A DNA stretch of 64,000 nucleotides, from positions 1 through 64,000 of the forward strand of contig JAGFBZ010001918.1 in NCBI GenBank assembly GCA_018398805.1, given 5' to 3'. Positions 54,292 to 64,000 of the stretch are shown here, piece by piece. Position 1 is the stretch's first letter. Each line of letters opens with the position of its first letter. The stretch is from Hirundichthys speculiger (Eukaryota > Chordata > Actinopteri > Beloniformes > Exocoetidae). A model generated the notes under the pieces. That model searched no databases and was not told where the DNA came from. It saw nothing but the letters and a program-made list of their open reading frames with translations. Made by a program: the position numbers and the translations under genes.

Positions 54292-55129
54292 TATCCCTTC
54301 ATAGCTGATGTGATGTGGGTAAAGAGGCCAGCAGATATTTCTGCCCAAAGATGATTGAAGGCACTGAAGTGGAGAGAGGAAGGACAAAAGAGAGTAGGAT
54401 GTCGACACACTGAACCTCACAAGAAACTCCAGGTTATATTCATGTCACATCGGCAAAGTAACAGACCAACTGCAGTCCTCAAGACTGGCTGTGAGGCGAG
54501 TGATGATCCTGTCTATAATAACGGAATCATTTTCCATCCTGGTGGATCTACGGGTTTGTTTTTCTCAGCACGTTTCGACTGAAGAGTTCAAAAGTGGACG
54601 GTGTGCAAAAATGAGGCCCATTTTCCCATCAGCCTGAACATCTGCTGTGTCCACGTGCGCTAACATGTCACAGCCTATGAAGGGAGGACAGCAGGCAGAT
54701 CTGAGGCTTGAAGAGCAGAGAGGAGAGTTTAGAGAAAGAAAGTGCATGCAGGTGTGAGTGTCTAGATGTTGCTGATGCTCACCCAGATAATCAATCCCAA
54801 ATAATGTAACACAAGCTTTTCACATCATGAAACTAACATGATACTGGACTTTCCTTAAAGATGCACAAAAGACAGCAAAAATACATCTGTGGCTCTGCTG
54901 TGCTAAAATGAGTGAATAGTTTTCTTTTCTCTTTGTTGTAAAGTCTGTTTACATGAGTCGAAAGTATATCAATAAAAATATACTTCTGAGTATGAGGGTG
55001 GCGAGAGGCTCTCTGTGTGCTAAAAAAATAATTTGACTCTGTGCAGAAATAATAAAAGCAACACTGGTAGGGGATTTTACCCTCAAAGCTTTGTTTATTT
55101 ATTCTTTTTTTTAATACATAAAGTGAATA
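54292..55129. other. No gene recognised
   Basis: No supported exon or repeat boundary. Confidence 0.5.
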
Positions 55130-55273
55130 AGATGTGAACTGTATACGTTACCAAAAAATAGGTTTGTGTTCCTGCAGCTCTTTGCTGCGTGTCTTTCTCT
55201 GCCCCATATTCCTGTTTCTCTCCACTGTAAATAAAAGCCACTAGAGCCAAAACAGTCTTTAAAAAAAAAAAGT
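55130..55273 (+). repeat. SINE 3' tail with poly-A
   Basis: 'gtgtctttctctgccccatattcctg...tctccactgtaaataaaagccactagagccaaaacagtctttaaaaaaaaaa'. Shares 'ataaaagccactaga' with the SINE at 34983. Confidence 0.6.
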
Positions 55274-55737
55274 TAATGAGGGAATAAGGAAAAGACAGGT
55301 GGTCAGGTGAAAAGGAGTTCTGCTGCACCGTGAATAGTGGATTTAATATCAGCTTGTGAGTGGAACATCTCTGGTTCAGTCCGTCGACAAGCGGCATGAA
55401 ATGAGATTGGGCGCTCTTCTCAAAATTGGACAATATTTCCTGGTGTCTTAGTTAAATGTCTGTGAGATGCCTTGCTAAGAAGAAAAATACAGTACGAGAA
55501 GGTCTGCCTCAAACCATGTCTTTACATTTGTTAACAGCGACTGGTTTTAAGAGGTGGAGCCAGCATCTCAGTTCTGCTCTACACCCTTCTTCTGGAGGGT
55601 GTGCCTCTTTGAAAATCAGTGTTATAGTTTTGTGTTGCACATTTCAGAGGTTTGAGATCTTGTTCTCCATCGACTCATTGAATGACTGAGGCTGTCACAC
55701 GTTAAAGGAGAGGGTTCTCCTTCATTGCAGTGTGACA
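55274..55737. other. No gene recognised
   Basis: No supported feature. Confidence 0.5.
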
Positions 55738-56398
55738 TGGTGGGGACCGGCGCCGCCCCGCAAAGATCAAAATCCGTGAACTGGAGCCGGAGCCCCCTGA
55801 GCCTAAATAATGTGTTTAAAAACCGTAAAAAAGTAGCGAGGCACTGCAGCGAAACAAGACAAAGGCTAAACTGTGGTCTTTCTGTTACCTTCACAGCCTC
55901 TGGTCTCTGAACCGTAGTAAAGAAACTGCTGGTATTGTGCTATTTTTGGCTCGTAATTAGCGGCTAACACGCTAACAACAACAAAAGAAAAAGTCCGGTT
56001 TTCTCTGCATGGAACGAGTACTTTATTCTGGCACTGCAGGAACTTGTAACATCACACAGGTTGTATTGTTGGGCTCCTGTCGGTTAACAGAGAATGTAAA
56101 TCTATACACGCTGGGCTGCTGTTGATGCTCACTACACTTTTCATCTAACCCAGTTTTTGTTCTGCCGCCCCACGATACACACACTACATTACCCATAAGG
56201 CCAAACCTTTACCCATAAGGCCACCTTCTTAAAGGGGCCAGGCTGGCTCACAGCATTTCTTCACTGTGAGAGAACGCGCACAACATCCTGTGATGTTTCC
56301 GTGATTTTTTCTTGATTTTTTTTATTATATATTTCTGAAAAAATCCGCGAATAACTAAAACCGCGGAAGTTAAAGCGCGAATTGGCAAGGGATCAGTG
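55738..56398. mobile_element. MITE family A, copy 3 (one end truncated)
   Basis: Same orientation as copy 2. The right end GGGATCAGTG is followed by TA. The left inverted end is lost. It keeps about 160 bp (about 55950-56150) that is deleted in copy 2. Confidence 0.82.
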
Positions 56399-56404
56399 TA
56401 CATC

Positions 56405-56650
56405 AGTTCAATTAGTTTAATTGTCAATTGTCTCTAGGTGCTTTACAGAGACCCAGAGCATGATCCCCGAGCAAATATCATTAACTAAATTTATAATATT
56501 AAATCCAAAACAAGGATAATGGCAAGTAAATAAAAACTGCTCCCACAGCGGGAGAAAAAAACCTTTAAGCCAAACAGTGGCAAGGAAAAACTCCACTTCA
56601 AGAGGAAGAAACCTTGAGCAGGACCTGGATCGTATGGAGGGGACCTTCCT
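56405..56650 (-). repeat. Interspersed repeat fragment ('cctctagtgcttgct' type)
   Basis: 'gtggcaaggaaaaactccacttcaagaggaagaaaccttgagcaggacc' is a common fish repeat in inverse orientation. Boundaries are not defined. Confidence 0.6.
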
Positions 56651-57620
56651 GCTGAGAAAGAAAAAGAGAGGAAAGAAAGAAAAAGAGAGGAGAGAGCACA
56701 CAAATGACTGAATAAAAGCGTGGAGATTATTTTGACCACACTGAGGAAGATGAGCACATGCAATTAAAAAGCAGAGTCTGTATGGAAATAGCCTAATGCA
56801 AGTTTGCCTCCTATGGTTCATAATTTAAGGCTTAAAACTGCTCGCTCAGATTGATCATTAAACATTACATCCAGGCCCAGCTGCTGTCAGTCATGTAATG
56901 AGTTGTCTAACAGCCTGTTGCTAAGGTAAAAACCACTGCAGGGTAGCTAAGACAGCTGGCTGCTGTCAGTCAGCCAGCTTTCAATAAAGCCGTGTTCACC
57001 GTAGGAGCTACTGGAAAGATTTTAATTCTTGTTCTTCTTCAAGCTTTCTGCCACTGACATTTATAAACTCAGAAATGTGCTCAGGTAGGGGGAGAAAAAT
57101 TAAAGGTTTAATGAAAAGCAATCCATAATGAAAGCCTGGAGGAGGAGTAAGACAGTAAAAATGACCTCTGAGATTGAAGCCAGCATTTGCATTAAAGTTT
57201 TTCTACGACACGGATGTGTCCTGAGGGCACAGAGGTCTTCTTACCGGTAGTTTTGTTTTTCCATCATGTGAAAAGATGTTTTTAAAAAAGAAAAGAAAAG
57301 CAAAATGAAATGAAATGACAGAATAAAGATCACCTGGCAACTCGACTCATGGCTCACAGAGCCACAGAGAAATCCAAAACACTCAGAGATTTACCTCCTG
57401 AGTCCAAAAACAATCCATCCCCAGGTTATTTTAGAACGCAAGACCCAAATAATTGGATATCCAGACATTTATACTTTTGCCGTAAGCCTTTTAATCAGTT
57501 GACCTACAACAGTGTAGATTATTTGTAAAAGAAGTTACAAAGGACTTTCAGGGTGTTTACCTTTGGGAATGTGGTACCAATTGTTATAATAAAATTGTTC
57601 TGAACACTATACAGGTCTTA
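56651..57620. other. No gene recognised
   Basis: No supported exon or repeat boundary. Confidence 0.5.
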
Positions 57621-57700
57621 CAGTTGAAACCAGAAGTTTACATACACTGTATAAAAAGATGCGTGACCTTTTTTTCTCACTGTCTGACATTAAAACAGAC

Positions 57701-57733
57701 TAAACAGTTTGCTAAATGACAGAATAATCAGAG

Positions 57734-57767
<34 letters not shown>

Positions 57768-57800
57768 CTCTGATTATTCTGTCATTTAGCAACTGTTTAG
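57701..57800. repeat. Long near-perfect hairpin around an AT core
   Basis: The arm 'taaacagtttgctaaatgacagaataatcagagaatta' is repeated in inverse ('taattctctgattattctgtcatttagcaactgttta') with one base difference, separated by (TA)n. Arms are about 37 bp plus the AT core. It lies just inside the left part of the Tc1 element. Confidence 0.93.
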
Positions 57801-57826
57801 TTGCTAAATGATATATATATATATAT

Positions 57827-59816
57827 TGTCAAGTGACCCAGGAGAAGTTGGAATTATCCCAGCTTTGTTGATGAGATTGTTCTGGTATAATGTAGGGGAT
57901 TAACAGGAAAGTGGTAATTAATGTTATTTGTAATCACATTATTCAATGACCAGAACCGATGATTGATCAGAAAGATGTATTGTAGATGTATTCTGTATGA
58001 TTTATTTCTCGTTAGTCTGTGCTGTCAGCGGCTGAGGTAAGCTGCTGTGGGTCACTGTGTACCCAGTGAGTGGAAACAACGGCTATGTTTATCAAAACAA
58101 GGGGGAGAGATCTTGCAGCAGCTGGGTGATGTAATGTAAACAGAAGGAACGGAAGGGAGGTGATTTACGTGATTTGTAATCAATTCCTAATCAATGAAAT
58201 GTATGAAATGTGGGTGTGATTAGTCCAGGATCAGAAACAAAATGTATTAGTAATTTTGGGTAATAGATCTGTGTTAGTTAGTGTATGTTAAAAGGGAAAA
58301 CTTATTTTTGTTGGGTCAAAAACGGACAGAGACAGAGCAGAGCGTGTTCCTCATTTGGAATGTCAACAAAACCAAGTTTCAAAACAATTCTGCCAGCTCC
58401 GCACCCAGGTGCGGACAGGGGGCACGCTGACCTCAGCATTGACGCCGAGACTATGGACTTTGCAGAATGTGCAGGCGCACATTCTGTGGTTGAAACTGAA
58501 TAAATCCAGCAAGGGCTCAATTAAGGACATTATAAGACAGATGTGAGGTATAAATCATTGAATAAGGATTAGCGTTAGCTGATAAGCTTTAGCTTAACGA
58601 GCTATATGGCCAAGTAAACAAAGTGACCTTGCGAGGCTTGTGTGTGCCATGATGTCATGATGATTAATGTGAACGCCCCTGCCAAATCTGTAAACATGTG
58701 AAGTCATTGTGGGACGGGGCCTGTGGAATATGAATGATGTAATCGGGATATGTAAAATTATGCACGCCTCTGTAAATGTGATATATCCAATCAGAAGTGT
58801 CATGTGAGTTTGAGGGAAATTATGTATGCATATGCAAAGGTGAGAGAACCAATCAGATGAAGGCTGGTGCAGGGCGAGCAAGGAGAGAGAGAGCGCATAA
58901 AAAGAGAAGGCAGAAGGACTCTGTGTGGATTCCTGGAGCGATTTCATACGAAGAAGGACTAGCTGGGACCTGGACGAGCAACCCCCATCTGGAGGATTAA
59001 CTGGAAGGAATTACTTCAAGAAAAGAAGACAGAAAGACGCTTGGAACAGGATCTACGAATTTTTCCCAATTCTTGAAGGAATAATTGGAGCCTTTTTGGT
59101 TAGCCTAGCTCACCGCTAGCAAGGAGGAGGGGCCGAATCAGCATACCGGCCAGCCTGATCGTTTGAGCTCTCTCTCTCTCCCTCCCTGCCCAGCGGCCTT
59201 GAAAACGCATGGTGGCCACGTGTGTCTCTCAGCCTGTCCTTGACCAACCAGATGAACTGATCAGTAAGCCACAGCTTTAATTTGCCTTTTTAGAATTATA
59301 AATTGTATAACCAATCAATGCTGTTGCTTAACCTTGCTAATCTGCTTTAATAAATATAAAAACTGTCATAAGACGTCGTTGTGGACATTACATCTGTATT
59401 CAGAATTTTGAAGACTTGTTTATGCCTCTGCACTAACACACAGGTTCTTATGGGTTATTTTAGCCACATTTTTGTCAAATTGTCCCTGAGGCTCGCTGTC
59501 CGAGCCACTAAAGTTTTCCTAGCCTGTAACAAGAGCCCAGATCGTGAGAGAAGAGCTGCCGTTAACAGACGTGACCGATAGCTGGACTTCGAGCCACCCG
59601 GCTATTCCTCTGAAGGACAGTTATTGGAGTGAGCGGGGCATACGTTTGGAAGTAGGCAGTGAGAGCTAGGCGTATCTTCTCGACACCAGCTTAAATAAGT
59701 TGAGGAAATCTAGTGAGGAACCTCTCCTAGACCGCAACTTCTTACCCGTAGGATGGAGAGCTGGTCCCGGTGACAGACTCTGCTAGTCAGAGACTGAACC
59801 AAAACTGGGGGATTTT

Positions 59817-59819
<3 letters not shown>
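57827..59819 (+). repeat. Candidate solo LTR, about 2.0 kb
   Basis: Starts TGTCAAGTGACCC and ends GGGGGATTTTACA, with ATATAT on both sides (inside an AT microsatellite, so weak evidence). Internal order fits an LTR: CCAAT boxes at 58787 and 58849, TATA-like 'gcataaaaaga' at about 58895, AATAAA at 59349. No protein domain is recognised. Two unrelated insertions could also explain the segment. Confidence 0.5.

Positions 59820-59866
<47 letters not shown>
59820..59866. repeat. (AT)n microsatellite
   Basis: AT dinucleotide run at the right edge of the candidate LTR. Confidence 0.97.
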
Positions 59867-59870
<4 letters not shown>

Positions 59871-60660
59871 ACTTTTGTTTCTTCGATCTTAAAAGATCAC
59901 AATACCTTTAAACAATTTGGGAAAGCCCAGATGATGATGTCATGTCTCTGTAAGCTTCTGATAGGTTAATTGACAACATTTGAGTTAATTTCCTTAGATG
60001 TATTTTAAGGCACACTTTAAACACGCTGCTTCCTTGTGTGACATTACGGGAAAATCAAAAGAAATCAGCCAAGATATCAGGAAAAATAACTGAACCTCCC
60101 CAAGTCTGGTTCATCCTTGGGTACAATTTCCAGATGTCTGAAGGAGCCACGTTCATCTGTTCAAACAATTATACACTAGTATAAACACCATGTTAATGTC
60201 CAGCTATCATACTGCTCAGGAAGTAGACGAGTTCTGTGTTCTGTGAACGTCCTTTCGTACAAAATGTGTGTATCAACCCCAGAACAAAAACATAACATCT
60301 TGTGAAGATGCTGCTGATCCACAGAGAAACGAGTCCTGAACCAACATGGACTGAAAGACCACTGAGCCAGGAAGAAGACATTACTCCAAAAGAAATATAA
60401 AAAAGACAGATTACAGTTTGAAAATGCACATGGACACAAACGTCATTATTTTTGAAGACATGTCCTTTGAACTGTTTGACCATAATGACCATTGTTACCT
60501 TATGAGGAAAAACGGGGAAGCTTGTAATCCTGAGAACACCATCCTAACTGTGAAGCACGGGGGTGGCAGCATCATGATGTGGAGCTGTGTTGCTGCAGGA
60601 GAGACTGGTGAACTTCACAAATTAGATGGTATCATGTCTGATTTAATGTCCGACTGGAAA

Positions 60661-62019
60661 ACTGTACTGGTTTCACTACCAAAATCTCTTCCTCAGCATA
60701 TAGTTGTTCACTTAGTGAATATAATAGTGATAGTGATATAATAAATCCTTAATTCATTCATGGGTTTTATCTCATGAAAGCAAAGACAATGACAAAAAAA
60801 AAATCATTTTTTAAATTTGATGCCAGCAGCACATTTCGGGGTATATTCATTAGTATGGTTGATAAACCTTCCTTTCAGTTGTGCTTTTTAATTGTTGGGA
60901 TTTGAGGATGCTGATTCTTCCAGCTGTGGAGGAAGACTCTGTGACTTTAGCTGAGCCCATGTGACTGTGATGACCATAGCGGGATGGTGTTTCATGGATA
61001 AGTGACAGCAGCAGTGGAAGCGAGCCAGTACACTCACTCACTGTTGACGGACTGCCTGATAATCAGAGGGAATCAGTTTACTTCCTGGAGAACACAGTAT
61101 GGATTCTCAAGAGGACGTATCAGAAACTGGTAATAAGGCTGACTCTGTGAATAAATTAACTTTATAATGTATGATATAAATCTTAAGAGGAGTAATAGAT
61201 TGATGTAAGTAATTCACATCACAGCCTGACTAAGGATTGACTAACAAGAAAGGATACAATACTGGTGATAATATATAGTATGTGTTTTTGAATTATTTAT
61301 AGAAGTGAATGCATGTATATTTATGTAAATGTTTATTTTTCATGTTCTGTTTCGTGTAAATATATTGTTTTATTCTGGTCGCTCTTCAGTAGACCTCTCC
61401 AATTAAGTCCCTACATGAGAAGATTTAAAAGGGAGTCGGCATAAATTATAGCCCTCAGACCTGTTTAACAATCCTTTTGTGCTTATTTGTCAAGGGAAAA
61501 ACAAGTTTTTATCATGGTAATTATATGATGTTTCCCTGTAATCAGCTGCTTGTTGTCATGCTGTGATGTGCATTACTTCCTCAACATCATTACCCCCCTG
61601 AAGATTTATAGCATGACATGAAGTGAATATATTGGCAGATATCAGCTCACTGCCCGTTCCTGGTACATCCACTTCGGACCACATGGGTGAGGGGGAGAGG
61701 GGGGGTGGGGTGGTGCTATTTACGTGAAACTTTCACCAGATGTTGGTAACAACCCTTGCAGTCCACACGTGCAGAGAAATCAAACCACAGATGTCCGTAA
61801 ATGATGTGCAATAATGTGAAATGACACAGTATTGAGCACTTTCACCGTCACTGATTTAAAAGCCTTTGCTGATAAATGACAACTTCAAGACGCCACCTGT
61901 GCGGAGAAACTAGCCTCATTCATCGCTCAGGTGTCATTCATCCACTCAAACAGTCTTCAGATCTCGAACCTTTCCTGGGAATGAACTCTGATCTTCAGTT
62001 CTGTCCACAGGTTTCATTT
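60661..62019. other. No gene recognised
   Basis: A G-rich purine run at about 61686-61712. No supported exon or element. Confidence 0.5.
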
Positions 62020-62145
62020 GATTCGTGTCAGCTGATCGGCCGGGCCGTTCTAGAGGCTTTATTTTCTGTCTCTGAACCCACCTGAGAGTTTCCTTGGCTG
62101 TGTGTTTGGGATCAATGTCTCGCTGCAACGTCCGCCCTCGGTTTC
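62020..62145 (-). pseudogene. Tc1-like transposase catalytic-region relic
   Basis: LQRDIDPKHTAKETLRWVQR then QKIKPLERPGRSADTNQM is the conserved 'QQDNDPKHTA...WLQ...PLEWPSQSPDLNPIE' segment of Tc1 transposases, holding the second catalytic aspartate. The terminal catalytic acid is not preserved and no flanking domains are visible. Confidence 0.85.
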
Positions 62146-62712
62146 CTGAGATGATTGATGAGCTGAACGAAAGGCTGGGAGACAAACTGAACGGCAGACA
62201 TCACTAATGTCAAAGGGAGAGAGCTGAATTAAACCTTAATAGAATTATTTAATCATGTTTCCACAGTTGAAATGAGCATTATATGATGAGAGTAACACTG
62301 TAAACATGGCCATTCTCTCTAATCTATTCTCACCATAAAACAAATACATATTTCTGAGAGACCTTGCACTTGCATTACATCATCATCATCATTTTATCAC
62401 TTAGGTGCATACAATACGAACTATCTGCAAGTGAGACCAGTAACTTACAAATACAGACTGGTTAAAAATGCATGACTGTTGTCTTTTATAGAAAGATTGA
62501 CTCTTAAACCCCATAAAAAACTGCTTCTATACCTGTAAATACCAGTTATTACAGGGACTGTAACAGCCACTTTACCAACATCCCAAAAATCAAAGGGCTC
62601 AAAAAGTTGCTTCGGTTCAAAGATAGTGATTGTGAGCTGAGGTTTGAAATGAAACCAATGTTACAATGAACTCCGATCTTGAAATTGTACTTCCTGAATG
62701 ATGAATCTAGGA
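62146..62712. other. No gene recognised
   Basis: No supported feature. Confidence 0.5.
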
Positions 62713-63166
62713 CAGTAGTTCTCAAACTTTTAATACTGCGTACCACCTGAGAAACTGTTCAGCTCTCTGAGTTCCACCATGATGACCAATTTTAAAATAT
62801 AGCCATATGTGACTTCTCAATTAGCTTTAAACACACAGAGATGTTTATTCCTTATTGTGGTTATTTATTACCTGAATTGTTACTTTTCTAAATCATTTAC
62901 AACTCTGTCCAACAATTCTCACATACTCATACTTTCATACAGAGCAAAATAAACCCATTCAAAAGTTGTTACATCTGCACTGCAACTGAATATGCAACAA
63001 ATTGTTTTTATAAGACAATTTTAATTATCTCAAGCTACACATTTTGTTTGAAACATATTTATAATGCATTGTATGTTTCCAAATTTTTTTAAGTGAAAAT
63101 GTGGAAATTCATGACGTTCCCCCGCGTACCACTGGTGGTACACGTACCACAGTTTGCGCACCACTG
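62713..63166. mobile_element. hAT-type MITE ('caccactg' ends)
   Basis: CAGTAGTTCTCAAACTTTTA and the complement of CCACAGTTTGCGCACCACTG are imperfect inverted ends. The flanks atctagga and atgtaaga agree at 6 of 8. 'ccgcgtaccactggtggtac' near the right end is a sub-terminal palindrome. Confidence 0.82.
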
Positions 63167-63254
63167 ATGTAAGAAGTTAGGAGTTAGAGTTGCATTGGAC
63201 GTTCTGATTCTGAGATGTTTCTTGCGTAGTACGATGCAAAAGTCCTGTAGCGTC

Positions 63255-64000
63255 TAGGGATGGGAATTGATAAGATTTTTCCAATTCCGATTCCATTATC
63301 GATACTGTTTAACTATTCGATTCTCTTATCGATTCTAATTTGGGCAAAAAAGGGGACCAGTTTTTTTAGCATCAATTTTTTTTTTACTTACAAGTCACGA
63401 CCTTACAAACTCAACAGCGAGGTCAAAAGTGGCCCAAAGCCTAGATAACGTGTTAACTGTTGTAATATGTAACTGTGCAAATACACAAGAATGTGTAACA
63501 TTTAACTAACATATTTTTCCTAATAGAAATTTTAAAAAAAAAATCTCCTTTTTAAAAGGATATATGAGCTCACTAAGCACTCAAAAATAATAATAAAGAA
63601 AGAAATACTGTAAAATACAATGGAACAGTGCATAGTACAAATCTGCAAATATTATGAAGAATTAACAATTCTTTTGCTCGTCATGGTCATCTTCTAAATG
63701 TAATGCAGAAGGTATTTGTTTAATAGCATAGCGTTAATGTTATAGCGTGTTTTACAAAGAAGCACATCGGCAGTGGGATAGCTACTTACCAGAGGTGCCT
63801 TCCGTAGTAACCGCAGAGGTGATCTTAGCTTGGCTACTGCCACTGGGTTGAGATCCATCAGTCCGAAGTGCGTTAAAAACACAACACTCATTTATCATTA
63901 TCGCATGTTGTGTGCGCAAATGTTTCTGCATGTTAGTCGTGTTCCCTCCCGACGCTGTTATCTCCACTTTACAATGACTGCAAGTTGCCATCTTTCTTTA
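63255..64000 (-). mobile_element. hAT element, partial (runs off the window)
   Basis: The left end TAGGGATGGGAATTGATAAG, with 'attatcgatac' and 'cttatcgattc' sub-terminal motifs, is typical of a hAT family. A transposase first exon lies at the far side (63790-63991, minus). Only about 530 bp separate the exon from this end, too little for the rest of a transposase, so it is an internally deleted derivative. The right end is outside. Confidence 0.7.
63790..63991 (-). CDS. hAT transposase first exon with BED-type zinc finger
   Basis: The ATG at 63991 is preceded by an in-frame stop. MATCSHCKVEITASGGN then TTNMQKHLRTQHAI gives C4-x2-C7...H24-x4-H29, a BED-type zinc-finger pattern used by hAT transposases to bind transposon ends. 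The frame is open for 67 codons and ends at a consensus splice donor (ctctg|gtaagtagc). No second exon with a catalytic domain is found to the left. It may be transcribed but cannot encode a full transposase here. A ZBED-like host gene is a less likely reading because the adjacent sequence is transposon end. Confidence 0.7.

Larger units (their letters stand above)
57621..60660 (+). pseudogene. Tc1-like transposon, decayed, split by a candidate solo LTR
   Basis: The left end 'cagttgaaaccagaagtttacatac' follows TA at 57619-57620. After the insertion (57827-59819), transposase pieces run in order at 60090-60650: 'atgtctgaaggagccacgttcatctg', 'ataaacaccatg', 'ccagaacaaaaacataacatcttgtgaagatgctg', 'aaacgagtcctgaacc', and then the ORF 60418-60741 with MRKNGEACNPENTILTVKHG and GGSIMMWSCVAAGETGELHK, the catalytic-domain segment. 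Frameshifts and deletions make it inactive. The right terminal repeat was not found. Confidence 0.82.

Overview
This window looks like teleost fish DNA. It is A+T-rich, intron-bearing and packed with the transposon classes typical of bony fish: Tc1-like elements, hAT-type and TA-flanked MITEs, tRNA-derived SINEs, L2/Rex-like LINEs and a sushi-type chromovirus. I see no prokaryotic gene organisation. The assignment rests on repeat content and on one conserved vertebrate-type gene; I could not search a database.

Host gene. One cellular gene is well supported: the pseudouridine-5'-phosphatase gene (PUDP/HDHD1) on the minus strand. Its first three coding exons are 11899-11968, 10885-11103 and 6376-6605, with consistent GT-AG junctions and phases. 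The last exon or exons (about 55 residues, including the final acidic HAD motif) were not found and probably lie left of position 1. Intron 2 is a nest of transposons.

Layout. 1-6.4 kb: LINE relic, MITE and a Tc1 relic split by a hAT MITE. 6.4-12 kb: PUDP with transposon-filled introns. 12-20.8 kb: MITEs of several superfamilies, a SINE, a hAT relic with part of a transposase gene and a LINE relic. 20.86-27.95 kb: a retroposon-like unit carrying an intact 155-residue ORF (one predicted membrane segment plus a coiled coil), split by a nearly intact sushi/Tf1-type LTR retrotransposon (22052-27859) with a GGACG target duplication, near-identical LTRs, a self-priming primer site, gag, pol, chromodomain and one 2-nt frameshift in integrase. 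28-30.9 kb: interspersed repeats. 30.98-32.19 kb: a 1.2-kb CCAT/CCAC satellite. 33-37.7 kb: SINEs and a LINE reverse-transcriptase relic. 38.6-48.8 kb: hAT MITE, MITE with solo LTR, Tc1 relics, a pogo-like element with a LINE and a MITE nested in it, and a diverged tandem duplication. 49.8-57 kb: AT microsatellite and MITEs. 57.6-60.7 kb: a Tc1-like element holding a ~2-kb candidate solo LTR. 61-64 kb: Tc1 relic, hAT MITE, and one end of a hAT element with a BED-type zinc-finger exon.

How it fits together. Apart from PUDP, almost every recognisable coding segment belongs to mobile DNA. Several insertions are ordered by internal evidence: target duplications, host reading frames that resume across the insert, and related 'empty' copies elsewhere in the window. 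The most unusual item is the 155-residue membrane/coiled-coil ORF inside the retroposon-like unit; I do not recognise it.
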